9,077 nt of DNA from Candidatus Gastranaerophilales bacterium (GCA_028694275.1 JAQUTS010000066.1:1-9077), one strand, 5' to 3'; positions 1-6,753 are shown, counted from the stretch's first letter. Notes: generated by a model from the letters alone, not told the origin. Made by a program: numbers and translations.

Positions 1-137
1 CAAATAAGTGCGACATTGACAGGACGCATATTGGACGAATTGAACGTCTGGAAAGAAGCCCTGGCTTGATAGTTTTGGCCAAAATAGCGAAGGGGCTCGA
101 GATTAGTTTATCTGAGCTTTTGGATATTGATTATTAA
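1..137 (+). CDS. XRE-family helix-turn-helix regulator, C-terminal end (5' truncated)
   Basis: The window opens inside this gene. Reading from base 3 gives 44 residues and a TAA stop. The visible part includes IDRTHIGRIERLERSPGL followed by a helix like LAKIAKGLEISLSELLDI. That is the usual second half of an XRE/Cro-type HTH domain: recognition helix, the turn before an S-P-G/N loop, then the packing helix ending in SELLxI. In this family the domain binds operator DNA as a dimer. The protein stops immediately after the HTH, so it is either a small single-domain regulator or one with an N-terminal extension outside the window. Its stop overlaps the stop of the convergent downstream gene in a shared TTAA. 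Targets cannot be told from the sequence; the adjacent minus-strand operon is only a positional guess. Confidence 0.85.
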   Translation, partial: NKCDIDRTHIGRIERLERSPGLIVLAKIAKGLEISLSELLDIDY

Positions 138-805
138 ACGCAGCCAAAATCATCAATGCCGTATCTGTCAATCAGATAAAGCGCTTTTAGCTGTCTTTGG
201 GTGGGTTCTTTTCTTGATGAGGGTTTTGGAAGTTTGACGCCTGCTTTTTTCATGAGGTCTAAAGCTGTGTTAATGCTTTCTTGAACTCCTTGTATTGCAC
301 CTTTATCGGTTTTGCTTTTTTGTGTAGCAAGGCGCATATCTTGCAAAGACAAACGAGCCAAAGCATCTGCTGTTTTGATTATTTCTTTGTTGCTTCTTTT
401 TTCGGCAGGCTGAGCTTTTGTACTCAGTTTTTTTGTTTGAAATCTTGTAACCGTGGCCAAAATGAATTCTTTTATTTGGTTTGGTGTTTGGCCGTTTATT
501 TTTTTGAGGCTGATGGCTTTTTCTTTGACATTACCTTCATATCCGGGTGAAAACCAGGTAAAGCTGATTTGATCCATTTTATCAGGGTTGTTATATTCAA
601 AAGCGTCTTTGATAGAATTTCCTGTTCCTTTGAATTTTTTCCGGCTTAATTTCAAAACAAAATCATCATCAATACCGTTTTTTTCAAGATGAGCCCCGGC
701 CAAGATGACACCATCCAAAAAATTCTTAGACTGATGTGCCAGTTTGGCCTGCTGAGAACAGCCTAAGCGCAAATTTGTGCCGAATGTTATTTTATCTGCT
801 TTCAT
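134..805 (-). CDS. unknown protein with N-terminal TFGT motif, 223 aa, paralogue of its upstream neighbour
   Basis: I do not recognise a named family. The ATG at 803-805 is preferred over the in-frame TTG at 857-859. It has an AAAAGG ribosome site at 813-818, seven bases upstream, and it gives an N-terminus (MKADKITFGT) that aligns gap-free with the neighbour's MKTNNVTFGT. The TTG start would lie inside the neighbour. Residues 1-50 share 19 identities with the 140-aa protein at 828-1250. A second matching block (about 77-124, DQISFTW onward, ending in an amphipathic helix) aligns with that protein's residues 60-106. Residues about 125-223 are an extra basic, helical tail without a counterpart. 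There is no signal peptide or membrane segment, so it is probably cytoplasmic. The 22-base gap to the upstream gene indicates one operon served by the promoter at 1287-1315. It converges on the HTH gene with a shared TTAA. Confidence 0.75.
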   Translation of the reverse strand: MKADKITFGTNLRLGCSQQAKLAHQSKNFLDGVILAGAHLEKNGIDDDFVLKLSRKKFKGTGNSIKDAFEYNNPDKMDQISFTWFSPGYEGNVKEKAISLKKINGQTPNQIKEFILATVTRFQTKKLSTKAQPAEKRSNKEIIKTADALARLSLQDMRLATQKSKTDKGAIQGVQESINTALDLMKKAGVKLPKPSSRKEPTQRQLKALYLIDRYGIDDFGCV

Positions 806-827
806 TGTTTTGCCTTTTATTTGAATT

Positions 828-1250
828 TTAGGATTGGGTTTTAAATCCAAATTCTTCAATTAATTCTTTTGCCGTTGTTGGCTTCGGTGCAGTTTGTTTT
901 GCGTCATAAACTGCTTTTGCTTTTAGATCAGCAGGCTGATATTTTTTCAGTGATTTTAAGAAGAAATTTTTCACCTGCTTTGCCGTTTTTTCTGACAAAG
1001 TGCTCAATTTGACACTTATGCCGTCTTTCACAATGTTTCTGTCCATATTGATATAGGTCAAAGATACTATGTCTTTTTTGTTAAAAGCGTTTATTTCTAC
1101 GAATAATTGGTCATTTATGCCATTTTTTTTCATAGCTTTTGCGGCCATAGCTGCACCATTAACAAAGTCACTTGATTGACTTGCAATTTTTTTGCCTTTA
1201 GACGCATCAATATGAAATGACGTCCCAAAGGTGACATTATTTGTTTTCAT
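828..1250 (-). CDS. unknown protein with N-terminal TFGT motif, 140 aa, first gene of a paralogue pair
   Basis: I do not recognise a named family. The ATG at 1248-1250 is chosen because its N-terminus, MKTNNVTFGT, matches the downstream paralogue residue for residue in register; GG at 1256-1257 gives a modest ribosome site. An in-frame TTG at 1257-1259 would add only three residues. Visible layout: a TFGT turn at 7-10; a helix-rich stretch around 17-44 ending in KKNGI (also present in the paralogue as EKNGI); strands around 48-70 and 76-83; an amphipathic helix about 87-105; then a Lys/Ala/Pro linker and a short C-terminal helix (AKELIEEFGF). It has no signal peptide, membrane span or catalytic motif. 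It is the promoter-proximal gene, with a near-consensus sigma70-like promoter at 1287-1315 and a leader of about 30 bases. The pair looks like a tandem duplication followed by tail extension of the second copy. Confidence 0.75.
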   Translation of the reverse strand: MKTNNVTFGTSFHIDASKGKKIASQSSDFVNGAAMAAKAMKKNGINDQLFVEINAFNKKDIVSLTYINMDRNIVKDGISVKLSTLSEKTAKQVKNFFLKSLKKYQPADLKAKAVYDAKQTAPKPTTAKELIEEFGFKTQS

Positions 1251-1286
1251 TTTTTCCAACCCAGAGTGTCTACTAACAACTCTACG

Positions 1287-1315
1287 ATTGTAGTTCTGCT
1301 TTCAAGTTTTGTCAA
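1287..1315 (-). promoter_or_regulatory. near-consensus promoter of the paralogue operon
   Basis: On the minus strand TTGACA (1310-1315) and TACAAT (1287-1292) are separated by 17 bases, a textbook sigma70-like layout. Transcription would begin near 1280 and leave a leader of about 30 bases before the ATG at 1250. A short inverted repeat, CTAC-GATT-GTAG (1282-1293), covers the -10 box and could be an operator. A second repeat, CCCATA/TATGGG (1317-1336), sits directly upstream of the -35 box. Confidence 0.75.
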
Positions 1316-1316
1316 C

Positions 1317-1336
1317 CCCATAGATGGCTTTATGGG
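1317..1336. repeat. 6-bp-arm inverted repeat upstream of the -35 box
   Basis: CCCATA (1317-1322) and TATGGG (1331-1336) are perfect arms around eight bases. The element lies between the stop of the 85-aa gene (1339-1341) and the operon promoter. No T-tract follows on either strand, so it is a poor terminator. A regulator-binding site is possible but unproven. Confidence 0.4.
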
Positions 1337-1338
1337 TA

Positions 1339-1596
1339 TTATTCTTCCACAAGTTCTATTTTATTTGAAAGTCCCGCTATGACACGGCCGATTTCGATTC
1401 CTGATATGACTACTTCTAAAATCAAATCGGGGTTAATCAAGACCGTTTCTTCATATTCAAGAGTTTCAGGGTTTATAATATCGACTTCAATAAAGTCCTT
1501 GCCCACGTATTTTACTTTGACAAACTCTGCTGTGCTTGCCCATTTCAAAAACACTATCTGGCGCTCAAATTGTTTTAATTTCTGTACTAAAAGCAT
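1339..1596 (-). CDS. small unknown protein, 85 aa, predicted beta-rich
   Basis: I do not recognise the family. The ATG at 1594-1596 is chosen because a G-rich ribosome site (GGGGTGG, 1600-1606) precedes it. The longer TTG-initiated version (from 1662) would begin upstream of the likely promoter. Residues 1-19 suggest an amphipathic helix (MLLVQKLKQFERQIVFLKW). They are followed by alternating strands: FVKVKYV (25-31), FIEVDII (35-41), EETVLI (49-54) and LILEVVI (58-64), then a C-terminal stretch with I-E-I-G-R. A helix followed by four or five short strands is the outline of a small SH3/Sm-like barrel, but that is inference from pattern alone. The protein is acidic at its end and lacks cysteines, a signal peptide and membrane spans. 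It is transcribed divergently from the TPR gene, with about 120 bases between starts. Confidence 0.65.
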   Translation of the reverse strand: MLLVQKLKQFERQIVFLKWASTAEFVKVKYVGKDFIEVDIINPETLEYEETVLINPDLILEVVISGIEIGRVIAGLSNKIELVEE

Positions 1597-1634
1597 AATC
1601 CACCCCAAGTTTTCGGTTAATCTTCTTACACAAC

Positions 1635-1662
1635 ATGATATAGCTTGTTTGCATAAAGTCAA
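1635..1662 (-). promoter_or_regulatory. probable promoter of the 85-aa gene
   Basis: On the minus strand TTGACT (1657-1662) is followed after 16 bases by TATCAT (1635-1640). Predicted start is near 1628, giving a leader of about 32 bases to the ATG at 1596. If it is real, the longer TTG-initiated reading of the gene is excluded. Confidence 0.55.
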
Positions 1663-1680
1663 ATTCGTTAATTTTTTTGT

Positions 1681-1710
1681 TATAATTATGGCATTGCGGA
1701 AGAAAAGAGG
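1681..1710 (+). promoter_or_regulatory. -10 box and ribosome site of the TPR gene
   Basis: A perfect TATAAT at 1681-1686 lies 29 bases before the ATG at 1716. AGAGG (1706-1710) sits five bases before the start codon. The -35 region is poor and overlaps the -35 box of the divergent promoter (1657-1662). Polymerases at the two promoters could compete. Confidence 0.55.
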
Positions 1711-1715
1711 AAAAG

Positions 1716-3599
1716 ATGGCTGAGAATCTTGAAGAATTAATTAATCAAGCATCCAAAGAAATTGCTGAATCCAAATGGGAGCAAGCAATAAAAACTCTAA
1801 ATCGTGCTTGTGAAATTGATGCGTATAATAACGAAGTTTTGAAAAATCTCGGGCTTTGTTACTATAATTTGAGCAAAAATACCAAGGCGCAAGAGTTTTT
1901 CAAACGTGCGTTGGGGGTTACTCCTGATGATGCAACAAGTTTATTCTATTCAGGCTCTATTAATCTTTTGAATCTTGATTTTAATACTGCAAAAACACAA
2001 TTGCATAAGGTTATTGAATTAAGACCTGAATATACGGATGCGTACAAGAATCTCGGCGTTGTATATTTTAATCTTAAACAACATCAAGAAGCGGTGAATA
2101 TTCTTGAAAAAGGGCTTCCTTACGCAAATGAGTCACAAGAATATTACAGACTTTTGGCTTCGGCTTATATTGTGTCCAGACAAAATCTCAAAGCTGTTGA
2201 ACTTTTGGAAGAATTTTTGAAAAGAAACCCGATTGAATCATATGAGATATTTAATCTTTTGGGTTCTGCACATCTTGGTCTTAAAAACACCGAAAAAGCC
2301 AGGGAATACTATCTCAAATCAGTGGTCGTCAATGAAAGAAATGAAGTTGCACAAAAGGCTCTTGTGTTTTTGGATGCAATAGAAAATGATGTTTTGGCGG
2401 AATATAGGCCACTTATTGAGAATAAAGCTCCTGTTGAAGATATTGTTGCCGTGGCAGAGTCTTTATATAGGGATCACAAAATTAATGAAGCTATCGGATT
2501 TTTGGCATATTCGCTCAAAAATGGCTATGATGATACAAAAATATATTATCTTCTTTCAATTCTTTATGAGGCAAAAGGACATTTTAATGATTCTTTAAAA
2601 TGTCTTCACAAAATAATAACCACATCAACTCCCACAAAAGAAATTGAGCTTAAGATAGCGAAGCTTTTTTTGCAGTTGTCCAAAACCAATGAGGCTTTTG
2701 CTCTTTTGAACAAGCTTATCAAAAAATATCCTTATGACACGGATGTTTATTATGAGTATGCAATGGCTTTTGTTGCTTATGGCGATAATATAAAAGCGGA
2801 AGAATACCTCAAAAAGGTTATAGATATGGATCCTGAGGGCAAGCTTTGTGCTATAGCGCATAAGGATTTGGGCTGTATTTATTTGGGGCAAAATAACATG
2901 GATTATGCCAAAGATGAGTTTCAATTGGCTTATGATTTGGCACCAGAAGATGATATTATTTGCTATGAATATGCCAGTTATCACTTTATTTCAGGCGATC
3001 GTGAGACAGCTTTGAAGTATTATGAAAAAGCCATAAATCTGAATCCTTATGATGATGAATATAAAGTGGCTTTGGCTCTTTTATACAATAACTTGAAAAA
3101 ATATCACGCAACTATCAATCTTTTGATGCCGATAGTGCCAAAGGTTCAGCGTTTGCCAAAACTTGCTTATCCTTTGGCTGTTGCTTTTTATGAGACAGGG
3201 CAGTTTGATTTGGCGCAGAAGCTTTTTGTTCGTTATTGCGAGCTAACTAATGATGTTGAGGTCTATAATCTTTTGGCTCTTACTTATGAAAAAATGGGCA
3301 AATACCAAGATGCTATCAGTATTGCCAATAAGATGCTCAAGGATTTTCCTGATAATATTAATGTTCTTGGCAACAAAGCGAGATTTTTGCATAAGTCAGA
3401 GAAATTCGATGAAGCTGAAGCAATTTATTTGGACATTTTATCAAAATTATCCAATTATGAAGAAGCGATTGTTGGCCTTGTGACGCTCTATAAGGATTCT
3501 GATCAATTACATAAGGCCAAGGATTATATTGCAAGGCTTGATTATAATGATTTTTCAGATGAAGCGGTAGAAATCTTTAAAAATATTTCGGCATTGTAA
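1716..3599 (+). CDS. cytoplasmic TPR-repeat protein, 627 aa
   Basis: Almost the whole length is tetratricopeptide repeats, helical hairpins of about 34 residues that make a superhelical scaffold for protein contacts. I count roughly 14 to 16, some degenerate. Clear units include residues 40-71 (LKNLGLCYYNLSKNTKAQEF), 74-105, 108-137 (YKNLGVVYFNLKQHQEAV), 177-208, 275-306, 381-413 and 415-446 (ETALKYYEKAINLNP). More follow at 516-547 and 549-580. The weaker stretch at about 210-245 may be a break between two solenoid halves. There is no signal peptide, membrane segment or added catalytic domain, so an adaptor or assembly role in the cytoplasm is the most that can be inferred. The start is supported by AGAGG at 1706-1710 and TATAAT at 1681. 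It is a single-gene unit ending at the hairpin at 3609-3639. Confidence 0.9.
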   Translation: MAENLEELINQASKEIAESKWEQAIKTLNRACEIDAYNNEVLKNLGLCYYNLSKNTKAQEFFKRALGVTPDDATSLFYSGSINLLNLDFNTAKTQLHKVIELRPEYTDAYKNLGVVYFNLKQHQEAVNILEKGLPYANESQEYYRLLASAYIVSRQNLKAVELLEEFLKRNPIESYEIFNLLGSAHLGLKNTEKAREYYLKSVVVNERNEVAQKALVFLDAIENDVLAEYRPLIENKAPVEDIVAVAESLYRDHKINEAIGFLAYSLKNGYDDTKIYYLLSILYEAKGHFNDSLKCLHKIITTSTPTKEIELKIAKLFLQLSKTNEAFALLNKLIKKYPYDTDVYYEYAMAFVAYGDNIKAEEYLKKVIDMDPEGKLCAIAHKDLGCIYLGQNNMDYAKDEFQLAYDLAPEDDIICYEYASYHFISGDRETALKYYEKAINLNPYDDEYKVALALLYNNLKKYHATINLLMPIVPKVQRLPKLAYPLAVAFYETGQFDLAQKLFVRYCELTNDVEVYNLLALTYEKMGKYQDAISIANKMLKDFPDNINVLGNKARFLHKSEKFDEAEAIYLDILSKLSNYEEAIVGLVTLYKDSDQLHKAKDYIARLDYNDFSDEAVEIFKNISAL

Positions 3600-3608
3600 A
3601 TTCACAGC

Positions 3609-3639
3609 AAAACAAGGGCTTTTTTAGGGCCCTCGTTTT
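3609..3639. terminator. bidirectional intrinsic terminator between convergent genes
   Basis: AAAACAAGGGC (3609-3619) pairs with GCCCTCGTTTT (3629-3639) with a single A/C mismatch, around a nine-base T-rich loop. T-rich sequence follows on the plus strand, and A-rich sequence on the left arm supplies Ts on the minus strand. It can end both the TPR transcript and the convergent ribbon-helix-helix transcript. Confidence 0.8.
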
Positions 3640-3679
3640 AAGTTTTCAGTGTCTCCTCCATTGCCCGTTAGGGCGGCTA

Positions 3680-3868
3680 TCAGTCTAGTAGTGCTTCTAA
3701 GATAGATGCATTTTTAGTTGCAAGTGTGTTTTCACGAACACGTGCACGGTGAATGTAAGTTCTTAGTGCTTCACGGATAAGTTCGCTGCGTGAGCGTTGT
3801 TCACCCTCTGCTACTTTGTCGATAGATGTTAAAAACTCTTCTGGCATGGAAATTAATACACGAGCCAT
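3680..3868 (-). CDS. ribbon-helix-helix (CopG/Arc-type) DNA-binding protein, 62 aa
   Basis: The sequence starts with ARVLISMPEEFLTSIDKVA, then RSRSELIREALRTYIHRAR. This is the RHH fold: an N-terminal strand (residues 2-7, RVLISM) that inserts into the DNA major groove as a dimeric ribbon, helix A (about 9-20), the G/S-R-S-E turn (25-29) and helix B (about 28-43). Such proteins repress transcription, often their own, and many are antitoxins. The C-terminal 20 residues could bind a partner, but no toxin gene lies next to it: downstream is a terminator and upstream a non-coding stretch. It therefore looks like a stand-alone regulator. The start is secure, with AGGAGGAA (3874-3881) five bases before the ATG. 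A palindrome at 3885-3900, just upstream of the ribosome site, is a plausible autoregulatory operator. Confidence 0.88.
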   Translation of the reverse strand: MARVLISMPEEFLTSIDKVAEGEQRSRSELIREALRTYIHRARVRENTLATKNASILEALLD

Positions 3869-3884
3869 TCAGATTCCTCCTGTG

Positions 3885-3900
3885 GTTTATACTGGTAAAC
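3885..3900. promoter_or_regulatory. candidate operator of the ribbon-helix-helix gene
   Basis: GTTTA (3885-3889) and TAAAC (3896-3900) form a perfect inverted repeat with a six-base centre, immediately upstream of the ribosome site of the RHH gene. RHH dimers commonly bind such short symmetric sites and repress their own genes. No convincing -35/-10 pair was identified, so the exact relation to the promoter is open. Confidence 0.45.
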
Positions 3901-4065
3901 TATGTTTCTCTTATCCATGTAAAAACACCAATCTATAAATAATTGCTAAATTGTATATACTTTGTATCTATTTGTTAACAAAAGGTGAAGATGTAGTGGG
4001 TAAGAGAGTGGAAGATATTGTTTTTAGTTTTACTATGGATTTTAGAGTTTTGCCTTTGGCGAGTT

Positions 4066-4107
4066 CATTTTCTTTCTTTTTGTTCGCAAGCAAAAAGAAA
4101 GAAAATG
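4066..4107. repeat. perfect palindrome with 17-bp arms
   Basis: CATTTTCTTTCTTTTTG (4066-4082) is exactly complementary to CAAAAAGAAAGAAAATG (4091-4107), around the eight-base centre TTCGCAAG, within which a further U-G and U-A pair are possible. It has no flanking T-tract, no associated gene end and a strongly biased pyrimidine/purine arm. That suggests a dispersed structural repeat or an RNA-stability hairpin rather than a terminator. The arm sequence AAAAGAAAGAAAA recurs directly at 4113-4125, so the left arm could pair with either copy. Confidence 0.75.
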
Positions 4108-4175
4108 TAACCAAAAGAAAGAAAAACTGCGTTAGATTTTAGACTTCACTCCAAGTTCAACGAGTCATTCCCATT

Positions 4176-4190
4176 CGCCTTGTGGTAAGT
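4176..4190 (+). repeat. 15-bp repeat, left copy
   Basis: CGCCTTGTGGTAAGT here reappears as its exact reverse complement at 6754-6768, on the other side of pnp. Neither copy is in a gene. It is probably the conserved edge of a dispersed intergenic repeat. Confidence 0.6.
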
Positions 4191-4225
4191 AAATTTTTTT
4201 ACATAACATCTTTTATCCGCATAAA

Positions 4226-4252
4226 AAAAGACGGGCATAACGCCCGTCTTTT
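4226..4252 (-). terminator. intrinsic terminator of pnp
   Basis: AAAAGACGGGC (4226-4236) and GCCCGTCTTTT (4242-4252) make a perfect 11-bp stem with the five-base loop ATAAC. On the minus strand it is followed by a run of seven Ts. It lies 17 bases beyond the pnp stop codon. The symmetric A and T flanks would allow some function on the plus strand as well. Confidence 0.92.
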
Positions 4253-4269
4253 CGATATCTGTTTGGAAT

Positions 4270-6402
4270 CTATTTTAGAGCTTCCAAATCTTCTTGTGTA
4301 ACCGCTCTGATAGAAAGGTTTACACGTCCTCTTTCATCAATCTTAAGAACTTTTACGACAACTTCTTGTCCAAGTTCCAAGAAATCTTCAACGTTGTTGA
4401 CTCTTTCTTGAGCGATTTGTGAGATGTGAACCATACCATCTTTATTTGGTCCAAACTCAACGATAGCACCGATAGGAAGAATTCTTGCAACTTTTCCTTT
4501 CAATACCATGTTTGGTTCAGGTTTCAAAGTGATAGCTTTGATTCTGTCGATTGCGATTTTGGCACCTTCACCGTTGTTGCTAGTGATAGTAACAAGACCT
4601 GAATCTTCGATGTTGATCTCAGCACCTGACTCTTCGATGATGGCTTTAATGTTTTTACCACCAGGCCCGATTACAGGTCCGATATCATCAGTTGCAATTT
4701 GCAAGGTGTAGATTCTTGGTGCGTAAGGTGACATTTCTGTTGAAGGAGTCTGAATAGTCTCTCTCATTTTTTCCAAGATATGAAGTCTGCCTTCTTTTGC
4801 TTGCGCAAGAGCTCTTTTAAGGGTTTCATTAGCGATCCCTTTGATTTTCATATCCATTTGAAGAGCAGTTATACCTGTGTCGTTACCTGTAACTTTGAAG
4901 TCCATATCTCCCAAGAAATCTTCGATACCTTGGATGTCAGTCAATACAACGTCTGTATCGCCTTCTTTGATAAGACCCATCGCAACACCACCGATCATAC
5001 ATTTTACAGGAACACCTGCGTTCATCAATGCCATTGATGTTCCGCAAGTAGATGCCATAGAAGTTGATCCGTTTGACTCGATTACATCAGATGTTACTCT
5101 GATTGTGTATCCGAATTCTTCTTTTGATGGAAGTGCGGGAATATTCGCTCTTTCTGCCAAAGCTCCGTGACCGATTTCACGACGACCGGGGCCTCTCATT
5201 GGGCGAACTTCGCCGACTGAGTAAGCAGGGAATGAGTACGTGTGCATAAAGCTTCTTTTCTTTTGAGGGTCAACACCATCAAGGTCTTGAGCCATTTGAG
5301 GACCTGCAAGAGTTGCTACTGACAATACTTGAGTTTGTCCTCTTGTGAAGACTGCACTACCGTGAACACGTGGCAAAATGCCAACTTCTGACCAGATAGG
5401 ACGAACATCTGTACTCTTACGGCCATCTGCTCTTACGCCTTCTTCGACAATCATTTTTCTCATGATTTTTTTCTCAAGAGATTTGAATTCTTCTGAAACG
5501 TAGTCGATTTTTGAACCGTCAAGAAGTTTTGTGATTTCGCTATCTTCACCAAGAGCTTCGATTGCTGCTTTCACAGCTTCTTTTGCTTCCGCTAGTTTAG
5601 CTTTTCTGCCGTCACGGTCAAAATCGTGATACGCTTCTGTAACTTTGTCATAAGCAGTTGCTTTGATGAGTTCAAACAATGGAGCTGTATCAACAGGGTT
5701 AACGAATTCTTCTCTCACGATTCCGCATTGAGCTGCAAAATCTCTTTGAGCGTCTACTTGTTTTTTGATTTCGACTTGGGCGAAATCAACAGCAGCCATA
5801 ATATCGTCTTCTGTTACAAACTTACAACCTGCTTCAACCATAATTACAGAATCTTCTGTTCCTGCAATTACGATATCCATATCAGATTCTTCAGATTGTT
5901 CATAAGTTGGGTTAGCGATGAATTCACCATTCAAACGGCTAACACGAACACAACCCACAGGCCCTTCAAAAGGAGCTTGAGTCAGCATAACAGCAGCTGA
6001 TGCGCCGAATACTGCCAATGTATCAGGTTGAGTATGTTCATCTGAGCTCAAAAGAGACACGACTACTTGTATATCATTTCTGTATCCTTTTGGGAATAAA
6101 GGTCTGATAGGTCTGTCGATAAGTCTTGAAACCAAGATAGCTTTATCTGATGCACGACCTTCTTTTCTGTTGAATCCACCCGGGATACGTCCTACAGCGG
6201 ACATTTTTTCTTCATAATCAATCAATAAAGGGAAAAAATCGATCCCTTCTCTTGGTTGTTCAGCAACTGTTGCTGCTACCAACATTACTGTATCGCCACA
6301 ACGCAATAAGATGCTTCCTGATGCACTCTGTGCATACTTCCCTGCCTCGAGGGTTACTTCTTTTTCGCCAATCATTAGCGAATAAGTTTTTGCTTCTTTC
6401 AT
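4270..6402 (-). CDS. pnp: polyribonucleotide nucleotidyltransferase (PNPase)
   Basis: PNPase degrades RNA 3' to 5' using phosphate, releasing nucleoside diphosphates, and can run in reverse to add tails. It works as a cytoplasmic homotrimer, often with RNase E/Y-type degradosomes. The 710-aa length is normal and all domains are present. First RNase PH-like core: about 10-145, with YEEKMSAVGRIPGGF at 63-77 and SRLIDRPIRPLFPKGY at 92-107. Helical linker: about 150-310. Second, catalytic core: about 320-550, with RADGRKSTDVRPI at 324-336, RREIGHGALAERA at 407-419 and NGSTSMASTCG at 444-454. In the GIEDFLGDMDF block, D495 and D501 fit the known metal-binding aspartates. KH domain: IGPGGKNI at 578-585. 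S1 domain: about 632-700. The ATG has AAGGA nine bases upstream, a promoter at 6431-6460 and its own terminator. No rpsO lies upstream, unlike the familiar rpsO-pnp order. Confidence 0.98.
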   Translation of the reverse strand: MKEAKTYSLMIGEKEVTLEAGKYAQSASGSILLRCGDTVMLVAATVAEQPREGIDFFPLLIDYEEKMSAVGRIPGGFNRKEGRASDKAILVSRLIDRPIRPLFPKGYRNDIQVVVSLLSSDEHTQPDTLAVFGASAAVMLTQAPFEGPVGCVRVSRLNGEFIANPTYEQSEESDMDIVIAGTEDSVIMVEAGCKFVTEDDIMAAVDFAQVEIKKQVDAQRDFAAQCGIVREEFVNPVDTAPLFELIKATAYDKVTEAYHDFDRDGRKAKLAEAKEAVKAAIEALGEDSEITKLLDGSKIDYVSEEFKSLEKKIMRKMIVEEGVRADGRKSTDVRPIWSEVGILPRVHGSAVFTRGQTQVLSVATLAGPQMAQDLDGVDPQKKRSFMHTYSFPAYSVGEVRPMRGPGRREIGHGALAERANIPALPSKEEFGYTIRVTSDVIESNGSTSMASTCGTSMALMNAGVPVKCMIGGVAMGLIKEGDTDVVLTDIQGIEDFLGDMDFKVTGNDTGITALQMDMKIKGIANETLKRALAQAKEGRLHILEKMRETIQTPSTEMSPYAPRIYTLQIATDDIGPVIGPGGKNIKAIIEESGAEINIEDSGLVTITSNNGEGAKIAIDRIKAITLKPEPNMVLKGKVARILPIGAIVEFGPNKDGMVHISQIAQERVNNVEDFLELGQEVVVKVLKIDERGRVNLSIRAVTQEDLEALK

Positions 6403-6430
6403 TTTCTATAATCCTTTTTATATTTGTACT

Positions 6431-6460
6431 CTTATAGTATATATCAAAAATAGATTTCAA
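6431..6460 (-). promoter_or_regulatory. probable pnp promoter
   Basis: On the minus strand TTGAAA (6455-6460) and TATAAG (6431-6436) are 18 bases apart, in very AT-rich DNA directly upstream of the ribosome site. Predicted start is near 6425, about 20 bases before the pnp ATG. A short leader leaves little room for the RNase III-processed hairpin that controls pnp in enterobacteria. Confidence 0.55.
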
Positions 6461-6602
6461 GGATTATATTAAGATTTTTTATGTCATTGCGAGCGCAAAG
6501 AAGCAATCTCAAAGAGCCTGCCAATTTTCAGCATCTTACAGGTCTTGTGACTTCGTTTCGGGGTACTTATCTAAGTTTTTCTTCTGTCCTTCTCGGACGG
6601 AG

Positions 6603-6626
6603 GAAACTTTTTACTTAAAAAGTTTC
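6603..6626. repeat. perfect inverted repeat, 10-bp arms
   Basis: GAAACTTTTT (6603-6612), loop ACTT, AAAAAGTTTC (6617-6626). No gene ends nearby, so a terminator role is unlikely. It is part of the hairpin-rich block. Confidence 0.75.
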
Positions 6627-6702
6627 ATAAAAACGCCCGCCTGCTCTCGTTCACACATTTCTAAACTTATTTCGCTAGACTCGCCAAGCAGTTCTCGTCT
6701 TC

Positions 6703-6720
6703 GGGGTTTTTCAAAACCCC
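6703..6720. repeat. GGGGTTTT/AAAACCCC hairpin
   Basis: Eight-base arms (6703-6710 and 6713-6720) with a two-base centre, or seven-base arms with a TTCA loop. It lies about 95 bases upstream of the 222-aa gene start and is enclosed by the complementary octamers at 6655-6662 and 6740-6747. Confidence 0.7.
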
Positions 6721-6753
6721 TCTTTGCTCAATTTCGTTAAGAAATGTACGTTC

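Larger units (their letters stand above)
3901..4225. other. non-coding stretch with palindrome and repeat-like sequence
   Basis: No reading frame here has both a start codon with a ribosome site and a protein-like composition. A 63-codon frame (3951-4142, +) starts with TTG, and its second half is just the purine-rich palindrome translated. The stretch contains the upstream region of the RHH gene, the long palindrome at 4066-4107, a second copy of one palindrome arm at 4112-4125, and a 15-bp sequence (4176-4190) that recurs inverted at 6754-6768. Confidence 0.55.

Noticed and set aside
806..859. TTG start adding 18 residues to the 223-aa protein
   Set aside because: It would begin inside the upstream gene. 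The ATG at 805 has an AAAAGG site and aligns with the paralogue's start.
1597..1662. TTG start adding 22 residues to the 85-aa protein
   Set aside because: It lies at or upstream of the predicted transcription start, and the extension (Cys/Arg-rich) looks unlike the rest.
3663..3674. GCCC-GTTA-GGGC hairpin as terminator of the RHH gene
   Set aside because: The stem is only four base pairs and no T-tract follows. The hairpin at 3609-3639 is far better.
3680..3868. toxin-antitoxin pair
   Set aside because: The RHH protein could be an antitoxin, but no toxin-size frame with a start and ribosome site lies on either side.
3951..4142. 63-codon frame on the plus strand
   Set aside because: It starts at a TTG without a ribosome site, and its second half is the purine-rich palindrome in translation (Lys/Ser/Phe low complexity).
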